Source: Miscanthus floridulus (taxonomy: Eukaryota; Streptophyta; Magnoliopsida; Poales; Poaceae). From it: 64,000 nucleotides of DNA. The translations under genes and the position numbers were made by a program. Every line of letters begins with the position of its first letter. The stretch's first letter is position 1. Of this stretch, positions 43,268 through 55,226 are shown in pieces. The notes under the pieces were generated by a model, which was not told the DNA's origin, did not search any database, and saw only the letters and a program-made list of their open reading frames with translations. The DNA is taken from positions 21,662,580 through 21,726,579 of the forward strand of contig NC_089589.1 of NCBI RefSeq assembly GCF_019320115.1. The letters are read 5' to 3'.

Positions 43268-46243
43268 TTGAGATCGCGTTGACGAACGAGCAAAGCTTTA
43301 TGATTGGGGCGCGGACCTTTGGGGGAGGATAACCGAGCAGCTGAGTCATAATGACATGACAGTCATGGGCCTTCATAGGGCCATAGTTGAACTTGAGTTC
43401 TCTCATGTTCACTAGCCTCTTCGGGTTCGCACAGTAGCCCGTCGGGACTTTGAGTTCATTGAAGCAAGAAATAAGCGCACGCTTTTCTTCCTTCTTCAAT
43501 GTCCTTGACGCAACTGGTAGTTCGAACTGGCCATTCTCTAGCTCCACGGGATGCAGCTCCTTCCTGATTCCCAAGTGTTGCATGTCCAGGCATGTGGCTA
43601 GTGAATCCTTCGATGTCGCCTCGGTGTCCATCAAGGTGTTAAGAGTGTTAGCGCACACGTTTTTAGTGATGTGCATGGGATCAAGACAATAGCGTACACT
43701 CAGAAATGGCCAGTAACGTAGTTTCCAGAAAACTGATTTTTTCTTCCAAACGCTCCCATCAGGCGCTGCTACTGCATTGTCCCCTTCCCAAGGACAACCT
43801 TCAGTTTGTTGAGTTCTCGAAGTATCGCAGGCCCGTCTCGATATTTTGGAGCTAAGCGTTTCTCAATAGCACCGTTGAAATCTTTTCTGTTTCTACGGTA
43901 AGGGTGATCCTTAGGTAGGAACCTACGGTGTCCCATATAAACTATCTTTGAGTTATTTGGTAGATTTACCGCATCGGTATCGTCCAAGCACTCGACACAT
44001 CCAGTATAGCCTTTTGCCTTCTCTCCGGACAACGAACCTCGACCTGGCAGGTCAGTGATTGTAGCGATAAGTACTCCCTTGATCATGACATGTTCCTTTT
44101 TGTACTCGTCGCAAACATCCGGCACACCCTTTTCAAACATCTCCACTAGTTCATCGATCACTGGTTCCAGAAACACATCGATGTCATTCCTAGGCTGTCT
44201 TGGCCCTTGGATCAGTAGTGGCATCTGGATGTACGACCGCTTCATACATACCCAAGGTGAAAGGTTGTATATATAGAGCGTCACTGGCCAGGTGCTATGA
44301 TTGCTTCTAACCTGGTCGAAATGATCCATCCCATCTGTGCTCAAAGCAAACCAAAGGTGCCTTACCTCTCCACCGATGTCCTTATAGAACATAGTATTGA
44401 CAATCCTCCAGTCATGCACATTGGCAGGGTGCCTCATCATTGTATCTTTCTTATGCTCTTCGTCATACCAGCGCAACAGCTTGGCTGACTTTGCACATGC
44501 AAACAGCCTATGCACCCTGGGGAGCTATAGAAAAATACCAAACGACCTTTATGGGACCTCCTCTAGTCTTGGTACCCTCATCTGATGGCCCTACCTTGTA
44601 CCGTGGAGCTTCACACTTGGGGCACTTGTCCAAGTCTTTGTATTTTTCTCCACGGTACAATATGCAATCATTGGAACACGCGTGGATTTTTTTCAACCTC
44701 AAGGCCGATGGGGCAGATCATTTGCTTGGCCAAGTATGTCTTTTCTGGCAACTCATTTTTTCTGGGAGCATTTCCCTTATTATACCTAACAACTGATCGA
44801 AGCCTTTATCGCTCAATCCGTTTGTCGATTTGAACTCTAACAGCATGATGTTGGCTTCCAGTTTGCTCATTGGACAATTCCTATACAATGGTGTTTTGTC
44901 ATCTTGTCTCATTTTCTCTAGCTTTCTCAGCTGTCTTTCACTAAGACATCTGGTCTCTATATTACGTAGCAGCTAAAAATGCCATCGTTATCCTCGGTGT
45001 CATCAGCTAGCGTGTTCCTAAACACATTATTAACTGTGGCAATAGGTTCCGTGTTGACACCGGGTTCCTCGTCGGCATCGTGGATGGCTACGTCAGGCAA
45101 GTCCACATCATCATCGTTTTCCCACAGAACATTCACACCAACCTCGCCATGCATAGTCCACATCGTATAGTTTGGCATGAACCCCCTAGTAATCAAGTGC
45201 GATCGTATAGACTCAATTTGACGAAAGTTCCTATGATTCTTGCAATCTTTGCATGGGTAGAAGACAGGGTTCCCATTCCCAGCATGGGCTTTGGCATCGA
45301 TGATAAACTGGCTGACACCATGCATGTACCACTTGTCCGTTCAGGATAGATGCATCCACTCTCGATCCATCTCTGCACAAAAAAATACTGAGATAAAAAT
45401 TACAAAGAATTAATAAGAAATCGAGCTTCATGAACATCAATTGTAGCTCGAAAGTACCATTTTTGGAAAAAAAACATTATTGTACACTAATTATTTGAAA
45501 ATTGAAATTGGTAGCCCGGCCCTGTAAATTGAAAATCGTAGTAAAAAACAATTATTGCACAATATTGAAGAACAACTATTCTACTCTACTTCTAAGAACT
45601 AATTATAGCATCACATACTAACAATGATGATCTTGACCACCATGGAATAATTAGCTAGGAATTTAAATGTGTTCATAGACACCAACCTTTTGGATGATGG
45701 ATTCACCACAATTTGAGCCTTGCACAAATGTCCAATTGGAAAAGTGCTCTCTAGAATGGAGAAAGAACTAGAATGAGAATCAAGCAATGTAGCCATCAAA
45801 ACGAAGCTAATTAAGCAACAAAATCAAAGGAGTGGATGTTTGTTACTAACCTTAAAGCAAAAAGATCAAGCCATTCTTCAAAATCCAAGCACTAGCTTCA
45901 TGGTGAAGAGCAGCCACAACAATGGAGGGAAGGGTCCAAACGCGCGCCTCTGTTCTTGGGATGGAAGAGAGGAGGAAGGAGAGGACGGCTGCAGCCTTTT
46001 TGTGTTGTAGGCTTATCACCGTCGGTTCTTGGCTAGAACCGACAGTGATAGATCCCAATCACGGTTGGCTCTTGGCTTAAACCGGCAGTGATGAGTGCCC
46101 GCCAAAACACTGACGGTTTTAGCCCAGCCCCCATCATTTTTTTCATTTTCAAGCTCATAACCGGCAGTGAAGGTACATCACTGCTGGTTCTCACAAATCC
46201 GACAGTGATGATACCGGCAGTGATGTGCAAATCTGGCGTAGTG
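43268..46243 (-). mobile_element. CACTA (En/Spm-like) DNA transposon, 3' truncated
   Basis: Read on the minus strand, the 5' terminus CACTACGCCAGATTTGC starts at 46243. Repeated subterminal 'ccggcagtgatg' words follow (46020-46225). The transposase region follows, and the element stops abruptly at about 43268 inside the transposase, directly against the residual GT repeat. The 3' terminus is absent. On both sides the flank is the RING-intron GT microsatellite. Confidence 0.85.
43276..45370 (-). pseudogene. TNP2-like CACTA transposase
   Basis: The likely start is at 45370 (MDREWMHLS), with a stop at codon 10. An N-terminal transposase-associated domain follows, with FYPCKDCKNHRNF and LITRGFMPNYTMWTMHGE. 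Further blocks are LLEFKSTNGLSDKGFDQLL, KIHACSNDCILYRGEKYKDL and KCPKCEAPRYK. A long open stretch (44515-43769, 248 aa) has STDGMDHFDQVRSNHSTWPV, LPGRGSLSGEKAKGYTGCVE and MGHRRFLPKDHPYRRNRKDF. Then come KNVCANTLNTLMDTE and MKAHDCHVIMTQLLG. These match TNP2/Tnp2 transposases in order. Stops, frameshifts, and loss of the C-terminus make it inactive. An intron is possible at about 45560-45370. Confidence 0.85.
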
Positions 46244-46248
46244 TAATC

Positions 46249-46279
<31 letters not shown>

Positions 46280-46294
46280 ATGTGTGTGTGTGTC
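46244..46294 (+). repeat. (GT)n microsatellite
   Basis: The continuation of the RING-intron GT tract on the far side of the CACTA element. Confidence 0.85.
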
Positions 46295-46413
46295 TGTTGA
46301 CTACACGAGCATGGCGTATGAGGAGGCCGCCGGGGGAGGGGGCAGTGGGACCTAGAGGCGAATGGATCTAAACTTGTATATCAGCCTCCCCCAATTGCCG
46401 CTGCCTCGAGTCT
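46295..46413 (+). pseudogene. 5' coding region of the RING-type gene, second copy (truncated)
   Basis: Homologous to 23703-23815. ATG at 46312 opens MAYEEAAGGGGSGT, then a stop, then RMDLNLYISLPQLPLPRV-like in another frame. It ends at about 46413, joining PMD C-terminal sequence ('cagcgtagagcctcctccga'). Confidence 0.5.
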
Positions 46414-47346
46414 CAGCGTAGAGCCTCCTCCGATCATACCTACATGGCGTCAAACAATGACATTTATTCACAAGTGTTGTAATTTAACAAACAAATATGT
46501 TTTTAACAAACAAATATGTAATTTCACACACTTATGCTAAGCTTGGCTAGTTGAAAACTCAATAGGAGGATACGATTGCTGCTTATTGCCAAATTGCATA
46601 TGCACTCTACATGCCAGGTGTGCCTCAACAATGTGGAAGAAGACCACTGGCACGTAGCACCTACACAGCCTGTTGTCACGCTCGGTCATGTCACTTGTTG
46701 AGTTATGATTCAAATTCAGTTATGTACAAGATAAAGGCTAACTTCTGCCGGAGCAAAGCGTGGCCCGTCACCGGGAGGCTTGGGCCGAAGCGAAGGTATG
46801 GATCGTCGCATATTAGGGTTTTCCATCTATATATACTTCATGTAAGCCGTCGTCTTGGGATAAGAAAAGTTGTAAATCTCCGACGTTTGTAACCTCACCC
46901 GATATAGCCAAGATTTGCTGGCTGGTGCCCGTGGTTTTTTCCCTTCTTCCTTGGAAGTGTTTTCCACGTTAAAATCTCGTGTCCCCTGTATTTGATCTAC
47001 TGTTCTTCGTCGTTTATATTGCCTATCGTTTCTAACATCACTCAAGCCATATTCCTCCAACACATCCCGTGCTAAATGCCTCCACACAACCTATACATTC
47101 AGAAGTTAGTTCATTTACATTTAATGAACAAAGGTCGATGCGACCTGAGATGATCCGACCTGGTGCTGCATGATCACATCTAGGAGATCGATGTACAACC
47201 TGTAGCGTCTGTCTGGGGTTTTCCAATCAACTTGAGCTCCTTCCAAATATACAGGCATAAAAGGCTTTATTGTCTTGGTGCGGCCAATGCTGCAAAAAAG
47301 AAGTTTATGTAGTGCCCACTTTTTTTGTCTTCCTAGTTTCGAAATA
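46414..47346 (-). pseudogene. Plant mobile domain gene, C-terminal exons, copy e
   Basis: Parallel to 17300-17960 and 34700-35140. The block near 46590-46660 corresponds to the HLPCRVHMQFG motif, and DVLEEYGLSDV lies at about 47070-47040. A solo LTR splits the exon (46696-47037). The part equivalent to 16600-17290 is missing. Confidence 0.5.
46696..47037. mobile_element. Solo LTR with perfect target duplication
   Basis: A 342-bp sequence starts TGTTGAGTTATG and ends TTTCTAACA. It is flanked by the identical 5-bp TCACT at 46691-46695 and 47038-47042. The uninterrupted site (catgtcactcaagcc) is seen at 17578-17592 and 34994-35008. It has a TATA-like 'ctatatatac' inside. This is a recombined LTR retrotransposon, Copia-like by its short LTR. 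Confidence 0.9.
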
Positions 47347-49100
47347 CAGGGCCTGCTTGGTAGAGATTCAACACCGGAAAAAAAGTAAATCTAGATCTGC
47401 GATTCACCATTGATCAGCTCGACCACGGATCTGAGATCCCCCGTGTATCTACCAGGAAACTGTTTGGATACAAATCAACTCCAGATCCACGAAACTGAGG
47501 TATTAATTTGTGGATCTACCATGCGTCCTTTGTTCATATTTATTAAAAATAGTGTATTTTTTAACAAAAATGTAATATCTTCACACACAAGATAGATAAT
47601 TAATTAACCAATGTCCATGACCACAAGTCAATAATATTACGATTGTCCATACTCAAAAATAACTAAAGATTAAATGAATACTAGTCTTCCATATTTAACT
47701 GCAGCCGCACCAGTCTAACATGCTTTCATTTGAGGAGAAGGTCATTCGAGTTTGGACTCCCAACAATGGCATGGCGAGAACTACTGTCTACAGTCCATAG
47801 CTTAAAGGCCAAAGAACCTCTCCTGGCACACCTGCAGAATGTTGTGGCTTATGCAGCAAACACCATCTAACCACAATTAGTAGGTTCAAATAGATAGATA
47901 GATAGACATATTTTTATTTTCACAGCCAAAATAATGCACGAAGAGCAAGCTGTGAACCTAAATCTGACTGCATTATTCTGATGCCTATATGGTCCAAGGA
48001 CTCCATGCTATGACATGCAGGAACTTCAAAAATCAGTGATTATCATCCACATACCACAAGTAACTGAAGGAAGTACTCTATATCTTGGAAGAATCCAGTT
48101 GCTCTCACGGCATATGTCATCCAGTTCCTGCAATGATTACTGTCAGATAGAGGATTGTAGAGGCAGTCAAGATAATAATTTACATCAGATGATGTTTCTT
48201 GCCTGGCATTTGTTGCATAGAAGTATGCCTTCTTTCAGTTTCTTCCTCTTTATGTTCATGGTTTGGCATCCTTCTCCAGAGCTAAATGGATTGGCAACTT
48301 CCATCATGTTCCAACTATTCTCATATTTCTTTAGGATTGACGTTACTTTAGGTGTCTATCACACCATTTCTACACATGGATTTAAAATGATACACACTAG
48401 TTTGATATAACTTGAAGGCCTCCTTGCTGGGGATGGTGGCCTGGGCACCGGCCGTGGCGGGATGGAGGTCGGCCGCATGCAGCGGCCCGAGCGCCAGCTT
48501 GGGTGGGCTGGGTGCTGGCAAGGGCAGCCTAGGCAGCCGCGCCGCTGGCCTGGATGGCCATGTGCCCGGTCGCGCCGACGTCCAGGGGGTCCACGACGAT
48601 GGCCGTACACTGCTCGACGCCGGCCATGACGCAGGAAGGAGGAGCTCCGGTGCCTGCAGTCCAAAGTCGACGCGAAAGCCACTTTTCCCCATGGCTTTGT
48701 AAGAAGGAGGTGGTTGAGGAGGTCAAGGAGGACCGGATCTACCGGATCCGACCTAGGAGGATCGCTGGAGAGGAAGAATGGATGGAGAATGTTTGTGGCG
48801 CAACCTCCTGGCCACGATGGAAGACAACATGCGTGCGCTTTTTTTCCCGTCCAGCGAGTGGGGAAGACGAAGAGGAATTGAACGAACCGGTACTAGTAGG
48901 CGAGGGTGTGTAACCAATGTCAATGGTGGGTAATTTCGACCCAACTCTATGAGGAGGTACAAAACACCCTTTTGTGCAGCACCCCCTGAGGAGCTCCACC
49001 AAAATGGTGAATCTAGCCCTAGATCCACCATTTTGGTGAATCTGACTTTAGTGGATCTAGAGCATTTGGGAATTTTTTTTGTGGAGTTGAGCTGTTTTTG
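47347..49100. mobile_element. TIR-bounded element B, copy 5 (right end lost)
   Basis: The left terminus is CAGGGCCTGCTTGGTAGAGA at 47347. The inner order is as in copies 3 and 4, with no nested CACTA. It is broken at about 49100 (gctgtttttgcc|gattggcc), about 50 bases before the expected right terminus. Confidence 0.6.
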
Positions 49101-49920
49101 CCGATTGGCCAACGCTATGAACACCTTATGTGCAGCAAGTAGATTTAATCTCCAAGACTAGAGTTTCTCGCTGTCCACTAGCATGTCTCAAAAAGCTACC
49201 GATGGTGCCAGGCAAGAATGGTAGACCTCCAACTGTAGGGGCGAATGTTGTCCTAGTGCTGGCTGAGGATCCGTAGAATATACCAGCCAATGGTGTTGCT
49301 AGAGGCATCTGGTAGCAGGAAAGCATTAATCACATGCAACAACCACACTTTGGCAAACCTCTCTACTACCTCTTCAGGGGCTCCTGGTGGGCAGGTGTTG
49401 AAGTTGGTTGTGATCCAACCAGCCGAAACTCTAGTGATTTTCTGCATTTTCAACGACATGGAAGTACTAACCATTTATTTAGTGGTGCACCTAACATGCT
49501 GGTTACCAAATAGTTATGAAGTTAGTAACATGGACCTCACCAGTGTCAGCAGTGTCGGGGGCCTGACACCCACCGCCTACTCCGAAGGAAGCCCCGAAGA
49601 AAAGGGTCATGTCCAATAGCATGATAGTCATCTTGCCATAGGGGTGGTGGAAGCTGTGGGGTCTAAGGACACTATCTATTGATCGCAGTGGTGATAAGAG
49701 GCTCATCCATGTCAGGTAGGCCATCGTTGACAACTTGGGCTAGCTTGAGAAAACCGACAGGTCGTATGTATACCACACCGTATGTACAAAATGTACCTCT
49801 CTTCCCACCAGTGTCGAATGTGGAGTGTGGGCCCGGGGCCCCAAGGGGCCCAAACTGTGGATGTAGATCCACATCTGTCAGCAAGTGGGGGTCTCAGAAC
49901 AACTCGAGCAGTGGGTACAT
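49101..49920 (-). pseudogene. Plant mobile domain gene, N-terminal exons, copy e
   Basis: This is the copy with the cleanest motifs. Exon 1 (49920 to about 49500) has TCGVVYIRPVGFLKLAQVVN-like sequence, then NDGLPDMDEPLITTAINR and YGKMTIMLLDMTLFFG in neighbouring frames. Exon 2 (about 49455-49130) has ITRVSAGWITTNFNTCPPGA, PEEVVERFAKVWLLH and FLLPDASSNTIGWYILRILS. The usual acceptor before exon 1 is deleted, and frames are broken. Confidence 0.65.
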
Positions 49921-50299
49921 GACAGAAACAAAAAAAAACAGTACAACAATTAGAGTAATAAACAATAGTAAATGAACCATGAATATGAAAAAAAACAATT
50001 AGTTGCATAGCTTCTTTTACTAGTTGGAAAGCACACATACACTCTGCAGTGCTGCCTAACTTATTTTGTGACAGAGATATATTGCACTTCTCCCCTTATT
50101 CAATGCATATCATGATTTGGAATTGTGGACATTACACCAGGCTAAATTATTGATGTTACTATATAACTGTGAGACCATTTCCTTTTCCCTGAACTATATA
50201 ACTGTACACACAATAAGGTTTTAATTAAAACATACTCTTCAATAATTTGTCGATCATCCTTCTCCAATACAAGCCCAAAAAGAGCCAACACTTGTCTAG

Positions 50300-50471
50300 G
50301 GTTTCCACCGCCTACTAAAAGACCCTTCCTTCAATAGTGTATTCACACATTTTTCTTCTTCTACTGCCAATATCTTTTCTGTTGGAAGAAATAGATGTAC
50401 AAGGATCAAGGTGGAATTTCAATCCACAGGGAAACAACATAGGAATTTCAATCCACAGGGAAACACCATAG
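50300..50471 (+). promoter_or_regulatory. Promoter and leader exon of the F-box unit, copy e (TATA lost)
   Basis: Homologous to 3019-3160. The TATA region is reduced to 'ctactaaaagaccc'. A 35-base stretch (aatttcaatccacagggaaac…) is tandemly duplicated before the donor at 50471/50472. Confidence 0.35.
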
Positions 50472-50922
50472 GTGAGAACTCATACATCTATGATGCATCA
50501 TCTTGACTTTCCAATCACTGATATGTCCCATCTTCTATCTGCTAGTTCAGGGCAACAACTATATCAGTTTTCTTGAAATAGTTTCTATTTTGTTTCTGTT
50601 GGAAATAATGAATATGCACAAAAGTTTATCGTCTCCATCACCAGCCATGCTTAAGAGCATGGTTTTTGGTTGTTTTCTTGATCTAAGTAAACACAGATTC
50701 TTTGAGTGCCGCAAGTGTTTGACCTTATTACTAGGGCATTTTGGATGTCCATATCTTGAGACTTATGTTTTCAGCAGGAAGCCTCGGTATGGCATTGGGT
50801 TGAGCAAGGAGGTAATCAAGTTAGGGAAGTGATGGCTGGTGAGGTCGAAGTGGGGGCAACTAGCAGAAGCATGTGGAAGCAAGGTAAGGTTGCCAGCAGC
50901 CATAGTTGACAACGGAAGAGAA

Positions 50923-50924
<2 letters not shown>

Positions 50925-51017
<93 letters not shown>
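50925..51017 (+). repeat. (GT)n(GA)n compound microsatellite
   Basis: About 31 GT units run directly into about 15 GA units. It sits in the F-box leader intron, at the same place as shorter tracts in other copies. Confidence 0.9.
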
Positions 51018-51018
<1 letters not shown>

Positions 51019-51899
51019 CGCGTGCGGGGCAGTGTGTGGGTGGCTCACCGGAGTTGGACTCAGAGATAAAGACAGAGAGCGGGGTAGTGGAGGGCGACGG
51101 TGGGCGAGATCTGATTTCTTGCTCACCGTTTGCGTGCTGCTAGCATCTGCATTCCTCACTTTTTATAAATATATAGTATAAACCAGTTACAAGCGGTGTC
51201 TGTTTCAAAGAATCACTCTAGCTGGAACGTTTAATTTGTCATTTAGCTATGAGCTGTAGGCCATAATTAACTGTATGCTTTGAGAGTATATATATCACCA
51301 GAAGGCATTGATTTATGCTGTATTTAATGAGGATATTGACCAAACATATGTCTTTGATTTTTTTTACCATTATGAACTGGATCTAGCATAGTTCGGTGTA
51401 GAAATGTAAGCAGTGTGTGAAGTGATATGACTACTCAGATTGATATTTGAAATAGGATGTATATATTGATCATTTGATAAGGTGTACAATGTATTCCTCT
51501 GTTCCAACATCGATTCATTCCTTGAGCAAAAAGTGGAAGCAACTCATCAAGTTTTATACTTGGATCTGTTCAGCATGGATGAATCGAAGGAACCTGACCT
51601 ATGCAATATACGGGTGGACAGGATAGGGACACCTATAATATTTCTCTATTATGGCAAAGGTTGTACATTTCCTTGAGGTTGTTATATGAAACGAAATAGA
51701 GATGACGGCACAGTGGTCAAAAGCTGCTTTTTGTGGTCAAAATCTGCTCAAGTTCAGTTTACATGATGTATGGTTTGTAGAATACTTTACGCATCACTTC
51801 CAGTCATGCTACTTTTTCTTACAATTAGAATTCTTGATTTTGAACTTAAAATACTTCTGTACTATTTCATTAAATATGAAAATGTGTCTCACACATATT

Positions 51900-52960
51900 C
51901 CCAAAGCGATTGCATCGTCCACTCGTCCTGCAGCTTGCACAATCCAGCTACGTTCCTCGTCCACCTACTCACCCATCCAAACCCTAGCAGCATCGTCATG
52001 GCTTTCCTAGCAAACCAACTTCACCAAGTCACTGCCGTTGATGACGCTGCGACAGGCAACCCAGTCCCAGTCCTCCCTGCCCCCGGTGCTGGAGTTAACA
52101 ACGTCCATGGCGGGTACGCACGCGTCTCTTAGACACCTCCTTCGTACATGTGATTTCTAGTTCAATCTCTTCGCTTCTCACAATTCTATTTGACGAATTT
52201 CTCTTTTTGCACGTTGCCGCATCAGGATTGGGTGAATCTATTCCAGGACGCTGTCAAGGAGATCCGGTGGGAAGCTGCTCGCCATCGATGCGACGGAGTT
52301 CATCCGCCTGAGAGCGGTCTGCAAGCCATGAAGAAGCTGCTCCACCACTAATCGTCCAACCTGGGAACCATGTTTCTTTCCAAGTAACTCGGTGATGCTT
52401 CACAAGGATGAGGACGACGATGACGAGGCACCTGCGGCAGACCCAGCAGCGTCGTGTTGCCGCTAGATCGTGAACACGCACACAGGTGCCACACTCTGGA
52501 TCCAGCTGCCATCGTTTGAGGAGTACGGCAATTTCCTCGCCGACGCCAAGGGTTCTAGCTTTTCTACTGTGTGCACACAGAAATGGTGCGCTTCTTCAAC
52601 CCCCTGAACCCCGCTATGTCCATCCCCCCAGGTTTCTCCGGGGCGCCAGGCCTGGTGGGAGCCAGAGCTCACTACTGCTGGGAGCATTATCTACAGGAGA
52701 AATATGCCTGAGGGACATCCCATTGTTGTTCCCAACGTGGTGCTCATCATGGTCTCGCAACTCTTGCAGCCCAGGCATAGCACCATGATTTTGTGTGCCA
52801 AGCCTGGTGATGGCCACAGGGAACCGTCGATGCTGTCGTTGTGGAGGTGGAGGACGGTGGCATGCATCATGAGGAGAAACCAGATCTGGTGGGATGAGAG
52901 TGGTGGGAGAGTGAGTGGTACTGGCAGTGGGAGGGGGAGAGGGGCAGTGTTGAATAGAAG
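51900..52960 (+). pseudogene. F-box protein gene, copy j
   Basis: ATG at 51998 (MAFLANQLHQVTAVDDAATG, then PVPVLPAPGAGVNNVHGG). The intron acceptor is 'gcatcag'. The second exon lacks the TATAG stop of other copies (WVNLFQDAVKEI), but one inserted base near 52263 shifts the F-box frame. Its blocks are LLAIDATEFIRLRAVCKP (stop in place of tryptophan, about 52330), an acidic block, TGATLWIQLPSFEEYG (52485-52530) and FNPLNPAMS. The GTGGGA tract is at about 52905-52945. Because the early stop is absent here, this copy is useful for inferring the ancestral reading frame. Confidence 0.65.
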
Positions 52961-53368
52961 AAAATGAATTCAAAAATTAAATAGACAGAAGTAAATATAG
53001 GTGACAATGCATCTTTGTTTAGTCTCATTTGAAAAATGAAATTAGAGACTGAAATATTTTCTTGGAACTCATTTGACACAATGAGACTGAAATGGAAGAG
53101 ACCGAATAACATATAGAAGACAATGCGTCTTCGGTCTCATACGAAAATGAAAAAAAAAGGAAACATAGTAAACATGATGGTCCAACAGTTGCCTCTAAGA
53201 CAATTCTTCAAACTCATTATATATTTAGAAGACAATGAGACTGAAGAAAATAAAATTTGAGTGCCTTTTCGATACCCATAAAATCTAAAATTAATCCTCG
53301 ATCTATATGTGTTTACCATAAAGTTTCAAATGCTCTGTATTTATAAAAAATATTATGTGTTTATCATC

Positions 53369-53754
53369 TAGCCTTTTTCAATTCATGTTCCAGATCCGGT
53401 CGATCTCAGAGGAGATAGAAAAATTATTGTTTGCGCCCTTGCTGCTCTTGGCAATCCGACAGTTGGCACTCCGGAAGAAGGTTTAAAGGGAGATCCATGC
53501 CACACAAGCTGCATGCAAACAAGGAGACGATCTTTAGGGAAGCTTCAATGAACAAAAAAGAAATAGAATTATGAGGCCTAATGTTATTAGAGGAAAGATT
53601 CATCATGAGGAGCTAGTTCGAATAAAAATTAGAAAGGGAATCTCCAAGCATGTGATAAAGTTGTTTTAGATATCCAAGAGCATGAATAAGGTCACAGAAG
53701 CAATAATCAATAGAAACTACCTGCAAAAAATGAAAGTGAGCAGCCAACCCCAAG
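53369..53754 (+). pseudogene. RING-type gene exon 1, copy i (5' truncated)
   Basis: Starts at 'tagcctttttcaattcatg' and contains KLLFALLLLAIRQLALRK-type shifted frames plus the ~90-base EEGLKGD segment. Ends at donor CAAG|GTAGTG (53754). The intron GT tract includes a (GC)n core (53775-53787) and then joins module F flank at about 53822. Exon 2 is missing. Confidence 0.5.
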
Positions 53755-53821
53755 GTAGTGTATGTGTGTGTGTGCGCGCGCGCGCGTGTGTGTGTGTTTC
53801 TGTGTGTTGTGTGTGTGCGTG

Positions 53822-54630
53822 TTTATAGAGCTTATCCAATGAAGGGAATTCCCGAATAGCGGTGTGGGGGTTTATAGCGAGTAGATCATGGGCCAGGGGC
53901 GGATTTGAAACCTTGTTCATCCTTGTGCTGAATTCCCCTCCCATTAAATCCTGCCTTCAGTTACAAACCATATGCTTCCATCTACAGTATGGTAGCTTTG
54001 CTTGTCTCTTCCGAGCTTATAGCTATACTTCTGTTTCTACTGGTTGAAACCACTGAAGAATTTCCCATAGTTTTTCCACTGGTTTTGAACCAAAAGTCAG
54101 CCTGGATACTTCCAAAAAAAACTGAGAGAGAATCGTGGCCCCCCAAGGCCCCGAAGTGAAGACACAACCAGGATAATCCAAGCGCCATTGCGAGTCACAT
54201 TAGGGGTGCATGGCGGCGTGTTTCCTTGAGGCCGTGCTGTTGTTGAAGGGTTTCACACCCGAGCAGGTAGATGGACCTAGGCCTCCTTTATTTTAATTCG
54301 TTAGCAAACATTTGAGCCCCACAGGCAGCCCAATATGCAAGCCTGTACTCAGCAAGTTTAGTGTCAGTCACACAATCTTGATGCATAGTGTAGCTTTCTA
54401 GTCTTCCTATCTGATATATGTTTTTGCACAGTACTACAAGGCTAAAACTGTATAGCAACTCCAACTCTATCCATATGCATGTTCACAATTCGAGTGTGTT
54501 GTTCTGACTCTATCTTTTGATACATCTTATAAAATTGAAACAATATAGGGCATACTGGTGTGGAATTCAGTTCTTTTCGTACATTGTTTAAAAAATCTGT
54601 TCTTTTCAAATCTCTACATAGTTACTATAG
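53822..54630 (+). repeat. Module F, copy 6, with upstream flank
   Basis: The flank 'gcttatccaatgaagggaat' and module F resemble 24225-24890. The coding-like segment is QSLPEVFPLVLNQKSAWILP-like near 54060-54110. Confidence 0.5.
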
Positions 54631-54935
54631 TGCCTGATCATTCTGATTTGAGATTTGATACCGTGCTTGGCAGGAACCACTGGTTCCTCTCCGTGGAATT
54701 ATTTTCAGCAGTGTATTGCCGATTGTCTATCTGGAGATCACCGTTAGCCGCAGCCAGAAACTCGTCTTGATGCTTGAGGGTGCGAAGAGTTGTATGTTTG
54801 TCAGTAGCAGCTCAACGGTGGACGTGAACAGCCATTCGGCGTGCCTCACGGCCTGGGACCCAAGCATGGCAATGGTCAGAGCGGGGGTTCCAGATAGTAA
54901 AGTATGAGTATGTTAGTGCCCGTGTTCCAGAACCA
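54630..54935 (+). other. Unidentified coding-like segment
   Basis: Single-copy in this window. The frame from 54716 reads VYLEITVSRSQKLVLMLEGA, then KSCMFVSSSSTVDVN, and SACLTAWDPSMAMVRAGVPD, ending at 54907. Codon use looks genic, and 'ttcag' acceptor-like sites lie upstream (about 54705). I do not recognise the family. It may be a captured exon. Confidence 0.3.
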
Positions 54936-55226
54936 AACTACGGCAACAAATTATGCAACAACGCTTTCAATTGTACTATTTAAAATAAATTTGTAACTAG
55001 TTCCGGGTCCACTAACTTTAAGTCCGGGTCCACAACTTATGTTCTGCCTAATAGGTTCCTCTTCTTTTTTTTTTTTGACCACTAGATCTTGCTGAATGGG
55101 TGGATGTCCTTTTTTCCAAGCACCGTAAAATTTCAGTATTTATAGAATCATTAAGTTTCAAATGCTCTGCTTTTATAAAATATATTATGTGTTTACCATC
55201 TATCTAATTTCTTTCAATCTTTGCAG

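Noticed and set aside
613..49100. Reading the whole repeated unit as one giant Helitron
   Set aside because: I could not find a consistent 5' TC / 3' CTRR end with a hairpin bounding the unit, nor a Rep/helicase remnant. Tandem order fits segmental duplication better, though a Helitron origin of single captures is not excluded.
50860..51181. His/Thr- and Ser/Leu-rich frames on both strands
   Set aside because: Translations of the compound GT/GA microsatellite.
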